From: an uncultured Clostridia bacterium
GTDB lineage: Bacteria > Bacillota > Clostridia > UMGS1810
Assembly (NCBI GenBank): GCA_934463165.1
Contig: CAKSJG010000005.1
Location: 1-64,000 of the forward strand
DNA: 64,000 nt
Reading direction: 5' to 3'
Below the pieces are notes generated by a model. The model was not told the DNA's origin. It did not search any database and was given only the letters and a program-made list of their open reading frames with translations. Positions 1-7,082 of this stretch are shown here, piece by piece. The stretch's first letter is position 1. Each line of letters begins with the position of its first letter. The position numbers and the translations under genes are program-made.

Positions 1-11
1 TTTTGGTTCAT
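1..11 (-). CDS. Start of a minus-strand gene cut by the window edge
   Basis: Only the first codons (Met-Asn-Gln) are inside the window. A CAT at 9-11 is preceded, on the minus strand, by a textbook ribosome site (AAGGAGG, plus-strand 21-27) with a 9-nt spacer, and by a promoter-like pair further out. Nothing can be said about the product. Confidence 0.6.
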
Positions 12-47
12 AATAGAAACCCTCCTTAAAAATATAAAATGGGTATT

Positions 48-76
48 ATTATATCACGAAATTAGAACAGCTTCAA
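48..76 (-). promoter_or_regulatory. Probable sigma-A promoter, minus strand
   Basis: On the minus strand a TTGAAG (71-76) and a TATAAT (48-53) are 17 bp apart, just upstream of the ribosome site of the gene that leaves the window at its left edge. The -10 is perfect and the -35 is weak. The stretch 77-399 up to the next promoter holds no gene I can support; a few short broken reading frames could be debris. Confidence 0.45.
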
Positions 77-399
77 ACATATAAAATAGCGAATGAGTAG
101 GGGATTCACAAAATAGAACTATATTGAAATGAAGTAGATATTTTATTTAATGCGATATCAGATATAATAGCCTGTATTTAGTTAGCGGATATTATAATTC
201 CGGCGCAAGAAACGATGGCAGAACAACAAGGAAATTATTCAAAAATACTTGTAGGATGTTGTGATATATAAGGACAGAAAACCCGGAATATAAATTGAAT
301 TCAAGACCATATGTGCCGGCTTTTCAGCATTGAATTCTATAAAAGGCTGATAGTGCAGTACCTACGGGAATAAGCCGGAAACTTTGTGGAGTTTATGAA

Positions 400-428
400 T
401 TGTAATTTGTCGGAAAATGTGTTATAAT
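400..428 (+). promoter_or_regulatory. Promoter of the PDDEXK-like gene
   Basis: TTGTAA (400-405), 17 bp, TATAAT (423-428), followed about 30 nt later by the start codon of the next gene. Confidence 0.5.
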
Positions 429-459
429 AATTCATATATAAGAATTGAGGAAAATGCTA

Positions 460-1470
460 ATGAGCGATATTGTAAAAAATGAACTTAACCAAATATATAA
501 AACCGCACGGGCAAGTGTTATAAAAGCTCAACATACGGTTTATACTGCAGTAAATTCAGCGATGGTTACGGCATATTGGGAAATCGGAGAGCAGATATAT
601 AAAGCTTGCGGCGAAAATGACAGAGCAGAATATGGCAAAGGCTTAATAAAATTTATTTCTGAAAATTTGACGAAAGAATTCGGAAAGGGATTTACAGAAA
701 GAAATTTGCGTGTGATGCGGCAATTCTATTGTGCTTTTCCAAAACGGCACACACTGTGTGCCGAATTAAGCTGGTCGCATTATAGGCGATTACTTCGGGT
801 CGAAAATGAAAAAATTAGAACATTTTATGCTGACGAATGTGTTAAATCCGGATGGAGTGTGCGACAGCTCGACAGGCAGATAAATTCATTTTTTTACGAG
901 AGATTGCTCTCAAGTCAAGATAAAGAGTCTGTGAAAGGCGAGATACAGCAGCTTGAACCAAAGCCGGAATATGAGAGGATTATTCGTGATCCATATGTAC
1001 TTGAATTTTTGGGACTGGAACAAAATCCGCATTTCTATGAAAAAGAATTAGAGCAGGCTTTAATTGACCATTTGCAAAAATTTCTGTTGGAGCTGGGTAG
1101 AGGTTTTTCATTCGTGGCAAGGCAAAAGCATATAGTCTTTGATGACAGGCATTTTTTCATTGATTTAGTATTTTATAATTATATCATAAAATGCTTTGTG
1201 TTAATTGGTTTGAAAATAGGAGATTTGACACATCAGGATTTGGGACAGATGCAGATGTATGTAAATTACTATACCAGAGAAATGATGAACGATGGGGACA
1301 ATCCCCCAATCGGAATAGTGCTGTGTGCGGATAAAAGCGATGCTGTTGTCAAATATACATTGCCGGAAGATAATAATCAGATATTTGCGTCTAAGTATAA
1401 GCTGTATATGCCAACCGAGGAAGAATTTAAGAAAGAATTAAAATTGGACGATTATAAGAGAATAGAATAA
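460..1470 (+). CDS. YhcG/DUF1016-family PDDEXK nuclease-like protein, catalytic acid lost
   Basis: The 336-aa product matches the YhcG (DUF1016) family: an N-terminal DNA-binding-like domain (around residues 10-150, with the family's GKGLI and ERNLRxMRxFY-type blocks) and a C-terminal PDDEXK nuclease domain. The C-terminal landmarks FFIDLVFYN and LTHQDLGQMQMYVNYY are intact. The family normally has D/E-L-K at the catalytic strand; here it reads FVLIGLK, so the acidic residue is Gly (codon GGT, one transition from GAT Asp). Nuclease activity is therefore doubtful, although the reading frame is full length. I chose ATG 460 because GAGG at 447-450 sits 9 nt upstream; the in-frame TTG 445 and ATG 454 lack a well-spaced site. 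Such genes often sit in defence or restriction islands; here the neighbour is a RES-domain gene. Confidence 0.8.
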   Translation: MSDIVKNELNQIYKTARASVIKAQHTVYTAVNSAMVTAYWEIGEQIYKACGENDRAEYGKGLIKFISENLTKEFGKGFTERNLRVMRQFYCAFPKRHTLCAELSWSHYRRLLRVENEKIRTFYADECVKSGWSVRQLDRQINSFFYERLLSSQDKESVKGEIQQLEPKPEYERIIRDPYVLEFLGLEQNPHFYEKELEQALIDHLQKFLLELGRGFSFVARQKHIVFDDRHFFIDLVFYNYIIKCFVLIGLKIGDLTHQDLGQMQMYVNYYTREMMNDGDNPPIGIVLCADKSDAVVKYTLPEDNNQIFASKYKLYMPTEEEFKKELKLDDYKRIE

Positions 1471-1626
1471 AATGAAATTTTTTATTCTATATATTGAAAA
1501 TGTTGAGAAATACGATGTGTTAAGTTAATGTTTGATTTAGCAATGTGGTGACTGCTTATTTGAAAATAGACATAAGCGCTAAAGATTTGTCAGGAGAATA
1601 AATGATTGAAGTGCGCAAGATGTTGA

Positions 1627-2814
1627 GTGACAAAATCAAAGTATCTTTGTAATAAAATTTATGAACTTCACAATGGGAGAATAGATATGGAGTGTTATCA
1701 ATGGTTAAACGAATTGGGTAATAAAGTATCTTTGCCGATAGTTATTAAATATGATAATAGTTATGAAAATACATTAAGAGAATGTTTTAAAAAAATTCTA
1801 TACATACTGTCAAGCGAAAATGCAAATAAATGTATCCAAGATGTTGCTGTGCATTATACAGCTAAGATATTACAAGCTATAAAAGACTATTATTGTGGTA
1901 GCATTATTGAAGCACATTCTACAATTAAAGAACTGTTTGAGGATTGCTGTCAGAATAATGAGTATGCAATTTCGGATATCAATAGTAGCCCTACTTTCAA
2001 CAAATTCAGCAAAAGTGGCGGAGAGGTGCAATTTTACCGTGCAAGATTAAATGAAAATGTTGTTGATTTCGCAGCAAAAGATATGTTACATATTCCATTT
2101 GATAGGCGTGCTATAGTTAACAGTTGTAGATTTAGTATACCGGGATTGCCATGTCTATATTTAGGAAACACATCATATGTATGCTGGATTGAGATGGGAT
2201 GCCCTGCAGATCATGAGTTTAATGTTTCGCCAGTCCTGCTTGATAATAGACAGAGAGTATTTAATCTTACGACAATGGTTTGTGATATGATTGATATTTC
2301 GAATTTAGAAGAATTGAGTGATGATGATAAGAATAATAAATTGTGCTGTTTGATGAAATTGTTTTTGCTAAATGTTGCAACATCGGTAAAAGTGATGGAG
2401 GAGAATAGAAATTTTAAGTCGGAGTATATAATATCGCAAATGATAATGCTGGCGTGTAAGAGTTGTGGATATGATGGCGTAATTTATTATTCAAAGAGGG
2501 TCTCTGATGAAGTTTTTGCTAAAGTTTCCGGCATCAATTTAGTATTGTTCGCAAAACATAATGCCGGGGAAAAACTTTCTGAAATATGCAAACATATAGA
2601 GGTTGGTGATTCTTTTAATTTTTCAATGTATAAGCAATTAAATGCTTCAGAAGATTACAAAAGATATAAACTTAGAATTGATGATGCAATTATTATTAAT
2701 AATATTGGAAAGTACAATCGGCAATTTTCATACAGAGATACAAAATTTTACTCTTTTGATAGATACTTATTTGCTAATTGGAATAGAGGACAGAAGCTTT
2801 CTGAGAAAGTATGA
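1627..2814 (+). CDS. RES-domain protein (putative NAD-cleaving toxin-like enzyme), start possibly frameshifted
   Basis: The 395-aa frame carries a RES domain from about residue 135: FYRARL, then HIPFDRR, then CRFSIPGLPCLYLGNTSYVCWIEMG. The Arg near 138-140 and Glu189 are the expected R and E of the Arg-Glu-Ser signature. RES proteins are known from toxin-antitoxin studies to degrade NAD+; long versions like this carry an N-terminal helical (HEPN-associated) region. No Xre/ParS-type antitoxin gene is adjacent, so it may be a solitary or defence-type RES protein. The start is unclear. The frame opens at GTG 1627 with no ribosome site, whereas AGGAG at 1592-1596 serves ATG 1602 in another frame, which stops after 16 codons. 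Removing one A from the AAAA run near 1632-1635 would join the two frames. The gene may be frameshifted or recoded. Confidence 0.65.
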   Translation: MTKSKYLCNKIYELHNGRIDMECYQWLNELGNKVSLPIVIKYDNSYENTLRECFKKILYILSSENANKCIQDVAVHYTAKILQAIKDYYCGSIIEAHSTIKELFEDCCQNNEYAISDINSSPTFNKFSKSGGEVQFYRARLNENVVDFAAKDMLHIPFDRRAIVNSCRFSIPGLPCLYLGNTSYVCWIEMGCPADHEFNVSPVLLDNRQRVFNLTTMVCDMIDISNLEELSDDDKNNKLCCLMKLFLLNVATSVKVMEENRNFKSEYIISQMIMLACKSCGYDGVIYYSKRVSDEVFAKVSGINLVLFAKHNAGEKLSEICKHIEVGDSFNFSMYKQLNASEDYKRYKLRIDDAIIINNIGKYNRQFSYRDTKFYSFDRYLFANWNRGQKLSEKV

Positions 2815-2889
2815 TATATACAAAATGAATATTAGTAAATTATCATGTCGATGGTTCGAATATCTCTATGGTTCGGCAAAGCCAAAAGA

Positions 2890-2930
2890 AGCGAATGATT
2901 TAGATGACATCTAAATTGTTCGCTTTTTTC
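2890..2930 (+). terminator. Intrinsic terminator after the RES gene
   Basis: Long hairpin: arm 2890-2906 pairs with 2908-2924 almost throughout (two G-T type pairs), followed by a run of T to 2929. Confidence 0.8.
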
Positions 2931-2995
2931 AATGGTTTGAGGGCTTTTTGCAAAAATCAGTTTTGAAACAAAAGGGTAGATGCCAAGCGATTTTG

Positions 2996-3016
2996 AACCA
3001 GACTTGAACCAACGAC
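2996..3016 (-). repeat. tRNA T-arm-like repeat, copy 1
   Basis: On the minus strand it reads GTTGG, TTCAAGT, CTGGT: a canonical T-loop between two 5-nt arms that still pair, with G-T wobbles. Similar sequences lie at 3064-3084 and 6905-6925. There is no complete tRNA around it. Candidate attachment-site relic. Confidence 0.4.
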
Positions 3017-3063
3017 AGTAGGTTTTTAGAGGATTTTTTAATAGTAAACAAGGACATCATAAG

Positions 3064-3084
3064 GACCAGGCTTGAACTAGTGAA
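3064..3084 (-). repeat. tRNA T-arm-like repeat, copy 2
   Basis: On the minus strand it reads ACTAG, TTCAAGC, CTGGT. The five arm positions all pair. It lies inside repeat unit A and resembles the copies at 2996 and 6905. Confidence 0.4.
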
Positions 3085-3104
3085 TTTAATACAGATAAAC
3101 GAAG

Positions 3105-3140
3105 GCGATAATTTCAGAAATGAGGTTATCGTCTTTTTTT
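3105..3140 (+). terminator. Terminator-like hairpin before the 3172 gene
   Basis: Stem GCGATAA (3105-3111) with TTATCGT (3126-3132), then a T run. It could end a transcript reading into the 3172 gene from the left. Confidence 0.5.
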
Positions 3141-3171
3141 ATATCCAAAATTATAGGAAGGAGGAAACCAA

Positions 3172-3843
3172 ATGAATGTAGATAGATTTTTATATCAGAT
3201 AAAGCAGAACCTACCAGAGCATGAAGGCGTAACGGTATGGATTGATGAATCAGCAGTAAGGGTTGGCTATGGCGACTCAGGAAGCTTTGAAATCAGATAT
3301 TCCGGTGGGGTTTGCTATAACGCAGCCACAGAGAAAACAGAAGAATTCTATAAGCTTGTTCAAGAAGCAGATAAGGCCTTCAAAACAGTCAAGGAATACC
3401 TCGACCTGATGGATAAAGCGCCGGAGCTTAGTGCAAGAGACTTCAATATGCCATATAAGCTGGTTGCAGAATTCAATTGGGTTGTACTTGGCGGAATTGA
3501 GCATCCATCATTAAGAAGCTTTGAATTTATAACATGGTCATTTGGAAACAATGCTCTGTATCACGGACATTACTTTACAGATTATGAAAAAGCCAAAGAA
3601 GACTTTGTTGTAAGATCAGGATTACTTCAATCTGCAAAGCTGTTTAACGACAAAGAGATGATGCAGATATATCGCTGTACAGAAGATACTCTAAACAACG
3701 GATATGAATTATCTGATGAACAGGTTGAGGTGCTTGAAGGAGTACAGGAAAAGGTAAAAGAAGCAGTCTCAAACTTTGATGAGAAGCTTCGGGCAGAGCT
3801 TGATCAGGAATGCGAAGAGGAAATGGAAATAAAAATGTATTAA
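3172..3843 (+). CDS. Hypothetical protein, probably from a mobile element
   Basis: I do not recognise a characterised domain in this 223-aa protein. It is soluble, has no signal peptide, and ends in a charged Glu/Lys-rich helix (about residues 185-223) likely to be coiled. A strong ribosome site (GGAAGGAGG) lies just upstream of ATG 3172. Its right end runs straight into a second, well-made ribosome site and a gene truncated after ten codons. This looks like a scar from an operon cut out of an integrative element. Codon use differs from the chromosomal genes (more AGA/AUA). The style of the protein resembles accessory proteins of clostridial conjugative elements, but that is an impression, not an assignment. 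Confidence 0.6.
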   Translation: MNVDRFLYQIKQNLPEHEGVTVWIDESAVRVGYGDSGSFEIRYSGGVCYNAATEKTEEFYKLVQEADKAFKTVKEYLDLMDKAPELSARDFNMPYKLVAEFNWVVLGGIEHPSLRSFEFITWSFGNNALYHGHYFTDYEKAKEDFVVRSGLLQSAKLFNDKEMMQIYRCTEDTLNNGYELSDEQVEVLEGVQEKVKEAVSNFDEKLRAELDQECEEEMEIKMY

Positions 3844-3858
3844 CAGGAGGAAAAACAA

Positions 3859-3891
3859 ATGCAAGAAGGAACAAGAGTATTAACATGGTGA
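3859..3891 (+). pseudogene. Ten-codon truncated start of a lost gene
   Basis: AACAGGAGG precedes ATG 3859, and the frame reads MQEGTRVLTW before a TGA. The perfect ribosome site and tight spacing after the 3172 gene suggest the original second gene of an operon, deleted downstream of this point. Confidence 0.4.
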
Positions 3892-3947
3892 TTGGCAAGA
3901 TATAAGTCGCGCGCCAGAGCCGATGTTACAACAGTATGTTGGTTCGG

Positions 3948-4055
3948 GAATAATAGTTTTGAAAGAAAAGGGTAGCTGGAACCATATTACAATTTAATAA
4001 CGATAAACAATTACGATAGTTTCTAAGGAGGAGATTATCATTTTTTTGCATTTAA
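3948..4055 (+). repeat. Intergenic repeat unit B
   Basis: Shorter, diverged copy of unit A (2958-3145), with the same block order but without the T-arm-like part. The last block, ACGATAG...ATTATCAT followed by seven T, is a hairpin able to act as a terminator. Confidence 0.45.
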
Positions 4056-4093
4056 ATATTGTATATCGTCTGTTTTTTTGTAAAAAAAGGTTC

Positions 4094-4121
4094 TTGTTTT
4101 AACAATTAAATGTGATATAAT
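4094..4121 (+). promoter_or_regulatory. Promoter of the kinase-AraC / nucleoside hydrolase operon
   Basis: TTGTTT (4094-4099), 16 bp, TATAAT (4116-4121), about 30 nt before the start codon at 4150. The weak -35 fits a promoter helped by an activator, possibly the AraC-type domain of the first gene itself. Confidence 0.5.
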
Positions 4122-4149
4122 TATAATAAGTGATGTAGGTGGTGATTTA

Positions 4150-5379
4150 ATGAAAATTCTTAATTTTGGTTCGTGTAATATTGATTATGTGTATTCTCTT
4201 GACCATATTGTAGGTGTTGGGGAAACGGAAACAACATGCAAGCTTGAAACTTTTCCCGGAGGAAAGGGACTGAATCAATCAATAGCAGTCGCAAAAGCCG
4301 GGGCAAAAATATACCATGCATGTTGTGTTGGATGCGATGGCGATATGCTGATAGATATTTTATTGAAAAACGGTGTTGACATTTCTTATATCAGTAAAAC
4401 TGATGAAAAGAACGGTCATGCCATCATTCAGGTCAGTAGCGAAGGCGAAAATTCTATATTTCTTTATCCCGGATCAAATGAAATGATAACGAAAAATTAT
4501 ATAGATCTTGTACTTGAAAATTTCGGGCGTGATGACATCATTCTTTTGCAAAATGAGATAAGTAATGTTGAATACATAGTGGAAAAAGCTTACCGAAAAC
4601 AGATGTGTATTATACTTAATCCGTCGCCGTTTAATGAAAAACTTGATAAAATTGACTTTAATAAGCTTGCATATATCGTATTAAATGAGGTGGAGGCTAA
4701 GGCAATTTCAGGATGTGATATCCATGAGGAAAGCTTGGCATACATCAAAAATAAATATCCAAATCTTAAGGTGATGCTCACATTAGGCAGTAATGGATGT
4801 ATTTATACAGATAGCTTATGCGAATTCTATCAACCGTCATTTAAGGTGGATGCTGTGGATACAACCGCAGCAGGTGATACTTTTACAGGATATTTTGTTG
4901 CAGAACTTTCAAAAGGTACTGATTATCAGAAAATATTGAAAATTGCGTCTGCGGCATCCGCCATTTCGGTTTCAAGAAAAGGGGCAGCACCTTCTATTCC
5001 TGATAGACGAGAGGTGCTGTTTTCGCTTGAAAGCCTAAAAGAAAATAAGTCAAACAGCAAAACGGATATTATATGCCAACAAATTGATGGTTATATTGAA
5101 AAGGATATAAAAACTGCCAATCTTGAGGAATTGTCGGCAATAATAGGTTATTCCAATGTTTATACAGGAAGCTTGGTTAAAAAATTTACAGGGAAATCTT
5201 TTACTAAATTGGTTCAGGCGAAAAGATGCAGTATTGCTGCAAAAAAACTCTTAAACACAGATTTATCTATAGAGAAAATCGTGGCAGACGTAGGATATGA
5301 AAATGAAAGTTTTTTTAGAAAAATATTTAAGGAAAAGTATGGTAAAAATCCATTAGATTACAGAAAAAAGAGGAGTTAA
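4150..5379 (+). CDS. PfkB/ribokinase-family sugar kinase fused to an AraC-type DNA-binding domain
   Basis: Residues 1 to about 295 form a PfkB/ribokinase-type kinase: GGKGLNQSIAVAKAGA near residue 37 (sugar-binding signature) and DTTAAGDTF near 237 (anion hole and catalytic Asp). These kinases phosphorylate a sugar such as ribose with ATP. Residues about 305-409 are a complete two-helix-turn-helix AraC/XylS domain, with NLEELSAIIGYSNVYTGSLV as the first part and IEKIVADVGYENESFFRKIF then GKNPLDYRKK as the conserved second part. The protein therefore appears to be a transcription factor whose effector domain is a sugar kinase. GGTGG precedes ATG 4150. The next gene, a nucleoside hydrolase, starts 5 nt after its stop. 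The two would turn a nucleoside into base plus ribose and then ribose 5-phosphate, with expression possibly tuned by the sugar. Whether the kinase is catalytically active is inference from the intact motifs. Confidence 0.85.
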   Translation: MKILNFGSCNIDYVYSLDHIVGVGETETTCKLETFPGGKGLNQSIAVAKAGAKIYHACCVGCDGDMLIDILLKNGVDISYISKTDEKNGHAIIQVSSEGENSIFLYPGSNEMITKNYIDLVLENFGRDDIILLQNEISNVEYIVEKAYRKQMCIILNPSPFNEKLDKIDFNKLAYIVLNEVEAKAISGCDIHEESLAYIKNKYPNLKVMLTLGSNGCIYTDSLCEFYQPSFKVDAVDTTAAGDTFTGYFVAELSKGTDYQKILKIASAASAISVSRKGAAPSIPDRREVLFSLESLKENKSNSKTDIICQQIDGYIEKDIKTANLEELSAIIGYSNVYTGSLVKKFTGKSFTKLVQAKRCSIAAKKLLNTDLSIEKIVADVGYENESFFRKIFKEKYGKNPLDYRKKRS

Positions 5380-5384
5380 ATAAC

Positions 5385-6293
5385 ATGACAAACGAACAAA
5401 GAATAAAAAATTTATCGGTTCCGCAAGGAAGAGTTGATGTGCTTTTGGACACAGATGCATATAATGAAATTGATGATCAGTTTGCGATTTCTTACTTGCT
5501 TAAGTCGAAAGAAAAGTTAAACACCAAAGCTATATATGCTGCACCTTTTTTTAACGGTAATTCTGAAAGTCCTAAAGACGGTATGGAAAAAAGTTATGAT
5601 GAAATTTTTAAACTTCTTTCGCTTTTAGATGAAAAGATTGATGTTTTTAAAGGCTCGGAAATGTATCTTGAAAATGAAAATACACCTGTTATATCTCCTG
5701 CAGTACAGGATTTGGCGGAAAGAGTTAAAAATTATTCTCCCGAAAATCCGTTGTATGTTGTATCAATAGGAGCTATAACAAATATTGCTTCTGCAATACT
5801 TTTAAATCCTGAGGTTGCCAAAAACTCTGTTGTAATTTGGCTGGGTGGTCACGCACTTCATTATCATCATACAAAGGAATTTAATATGTATCAGGATGTT
5901 GCTGCTGCAAGGGTTGTGATGCAAAGTGGAGTTCCTTTTGTTCAGCTTCCCTGCATAGGCGTTGTAAGTAACTTTACTGTATCTAAACCTGAACTTGAGT
6001 TTTGGCTGAAAGGCAAAAATCCCCTTGCCGACTATCTTGCAGAAAATACAATAAAAGAAGCAGACAGCTATGCAATGGGAACAGCATGGACGAGAGTAAT
6101 TTGGGATGTTACTGCTGTTGCATGGCTTTTAAATGACACGGATAAGTTTATGGAATCACGTATAATTCCGACGCCTATTCCTACATACGATAATTTTTAC
6201 GCAAAAGATTATAATGGCCATCCGATGAGATATGTTTATAATATAAAACGCGACGCCCTGATGACAGATTTGTTTCGGAAATTAACGGAATAG
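5385..6293 (+). CDS. Nucleoside hydrolase (IunH family)
   Basis: The 302-aa length is typical for the family. The N-terminal calcium-binding signature is DTDAYNEIDDQFA (residues about 22-34), and VYVVSIGAITNIASAI (around 125-140) is the second conserved block. The carboxyl part has the family's WDVTAVAWLL region, where the metal-binding Asp lies. The enzyme hydrolyses the N-glycosidic bond of ribonucleosides, giving free base and ribose, in the cytoplasm. It sits 5 nt behind the sugar kinase-AraC fusion and is surely co-transcribed, giving a compact nucleoside salvage pair. The exact nucleoside specificity cannot be read from the sequence. Confidence 0.85.
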   Translation: MTNEQRIKNLSVPQGRVDVLLDTDAYNEIDDQFAISYLLKSKEKLNTKAIYAAPFFNGNSESPKDGMEKSYDEIFKLLSLLDEKIDVFKGSEMYLENENTPVISPAVQDLAERVKNYSPENPLYVVSIGAITNIASAILLNPEVAKNSVVIWLGGHALHYHHTKEFNMYQDVAAARVVMQSGVPFVQLPCIGVVSNFTVSKPELEFWLKGKNPLADYLAENTIKEADSYAMGTAWTRVIWDVTAVAWLLNDTDKFMESRIIPTPIPTYDNFYAKDYNGHPMRYVYNIKRDALMTDLFRKLTE

Positions 6294-6345
6294 AGATAGA
6301 AGTCATCTAAACCATTCGGCTCTTCCAGTACCCAAAATTCAAAAT

Positions 6346-6739
6346 GATGCCACCGCAATAATGGATTTTATGGATTGTATTGTCTATAATAATATTAACA
6401 GAACCCGGCATGCTTCTCAACGGTGTTGAGCATGACGGGTTATTTATAAAAATGTCACCGATGTTGTCACCGATAATGTCACCAATAAAAGAACTGTCAC
6501 CTTTAGGGCGACAGATAAAGACGGTGCGTAAAAAAATCAGATTAGAAATGTATGAACCCCAATCTGGACCCCAAAATGAACCCTAAAATTGTATGTGTTG
6601 TTGGTAAAAATTAAAAGGTTTACAAGTGTGAACAGAGGCTTGTTTCATCGAGGTAGATTTTAGAGTAAACTTTCGATAGGTATGCAGCTATAAAATGCCC
6701 CAATAAATGTCACTGATTTTGGCACCAATAATGGCACCG
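6346..6739 (+). repeat. Degenerate 12-bp periodic arrays
   Basis: Three clusters show exact 12-bp phasing: 6452, 6464 and 6476 (core ATGTCACCRATA); 6554, 6566 and 6578 (core GAACCCCAAAAT); and 6695, 6707, 6719 and 6731 (ATGNCACCRATA again). A single related copy is near 6346. In one frame they would encode Met-Ser-Pro-Ile-type repeats, but the open frames are short (6380-6586 and about 6707 onward) and lack ribosome sites, so I do not call them genes. The whole stretch 6294-7082 has no supported protein gene. It looks like the end of an integrative element. Confidence 0.5.
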
Positions 6740-6801
6740 ATAAAACTTGCCATAAACAGTGAAAATCACCTGTATCTATTATGAACGTGAAAGCCAGAAT
6801 T

Positions 6802-6852
6802 TGCGGTCAAAATAGATACAATCTGTTTTGACCGCATTCTTATGCGGTTTTT
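6802..6852 (+). promoter_or_regulatory. Two competing hairpins (attenuator-like or terminator)
   Basis: TGCGGTCAAAA (6802-6812) pairs perfectly with TTTTGACCGCA (6826-6836). The last six bases of that arm can instead pair with TGCGGT at 6843-6848, which is followed by a T run. Three mutually exclusive arms of this type are usual in attenuators, but no gene follows on this strand, so a simple terminator is also possible. Confidence 0.45.
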
Positions 6853-6904
6853 GAGCATTTTTGAAAAATTCGATTTGACTAAAAAAAGATGCACTATAGC
6901 GTTT

Positions 6905-6925
6905 GACCGGACTTGAACCGGTGAC
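6905..6925 (-). repeat. tRNA T-arm-like repeat, copy 3 (perfect T-arm)
   Basis: On the minus strand: ACCGG, TTCAAGT, CCGGT. This is a perfect 5-bp stem with the canonical T-loop, but no D-arm, anticodon arm or acceptor stem can be found. It is best read as the 3' part of a tRNA left at the edge of an integrative element, matching diverged copies at 2996 and 3064. Confidence 0.45.
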
Positions 6926-7082
6926 ACCGTAAAAAACAAATATAAAATCAATTCAAAAAACGATTCTGAAACCTTCGTTTTAAAAAGGCTTTATTATAAT
7001 TTTTTTATTTAACAATTACATACCATAAACCGACACAGGATTTTTATGGTATATTTATATGAACGTTATTTTAATATTGTTC

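Larger units (their letters stand above)
2958..3145 (+). repeat. Intergenic repeat unit A (contains T-arm-like repeats and a hairpin)
   Basis: This spacer shares blocks in the same order with 3948-4055: an AGTTTTGAAA-n-AAAAGGGTAG block, an AATTTAATA-n-GATAAAC block, and a GATA-rich hairpin ending in a T run. The two copies flank the small mobile-type gene at 3172. Unit A has about 80 bp more in its middle, including two tRNA T-arm-like sequences. Confidence 0.5.

Noticed and set aside
2642..2914. 90-codon frame overlapping the end of the RES gene
   Set aside because: No ribosome site; it reads the RES gene in the wrong frame and runs into the terminator.
2996..3016. Complete tRNA gene
   Set aside because: Only a T-arm-like portion pairs; no anticodon arm, D-arm or acceptor stem can be built around any of the three copies. 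No tRNA or rRNA gene was found in the window.
6380..6586. 68-codon frame with Met-Ser-Pro-Ile repeats
   Set aside because: No ribosome site and no homology I know; treated as the phased repeat array.
6452..6739. CRISPR-like array
   Set aside because: Repeats are only 12 bp, degenerate and without unique spacers of 30 bp or so; no cas genes. No CRISPR was seen in the window.
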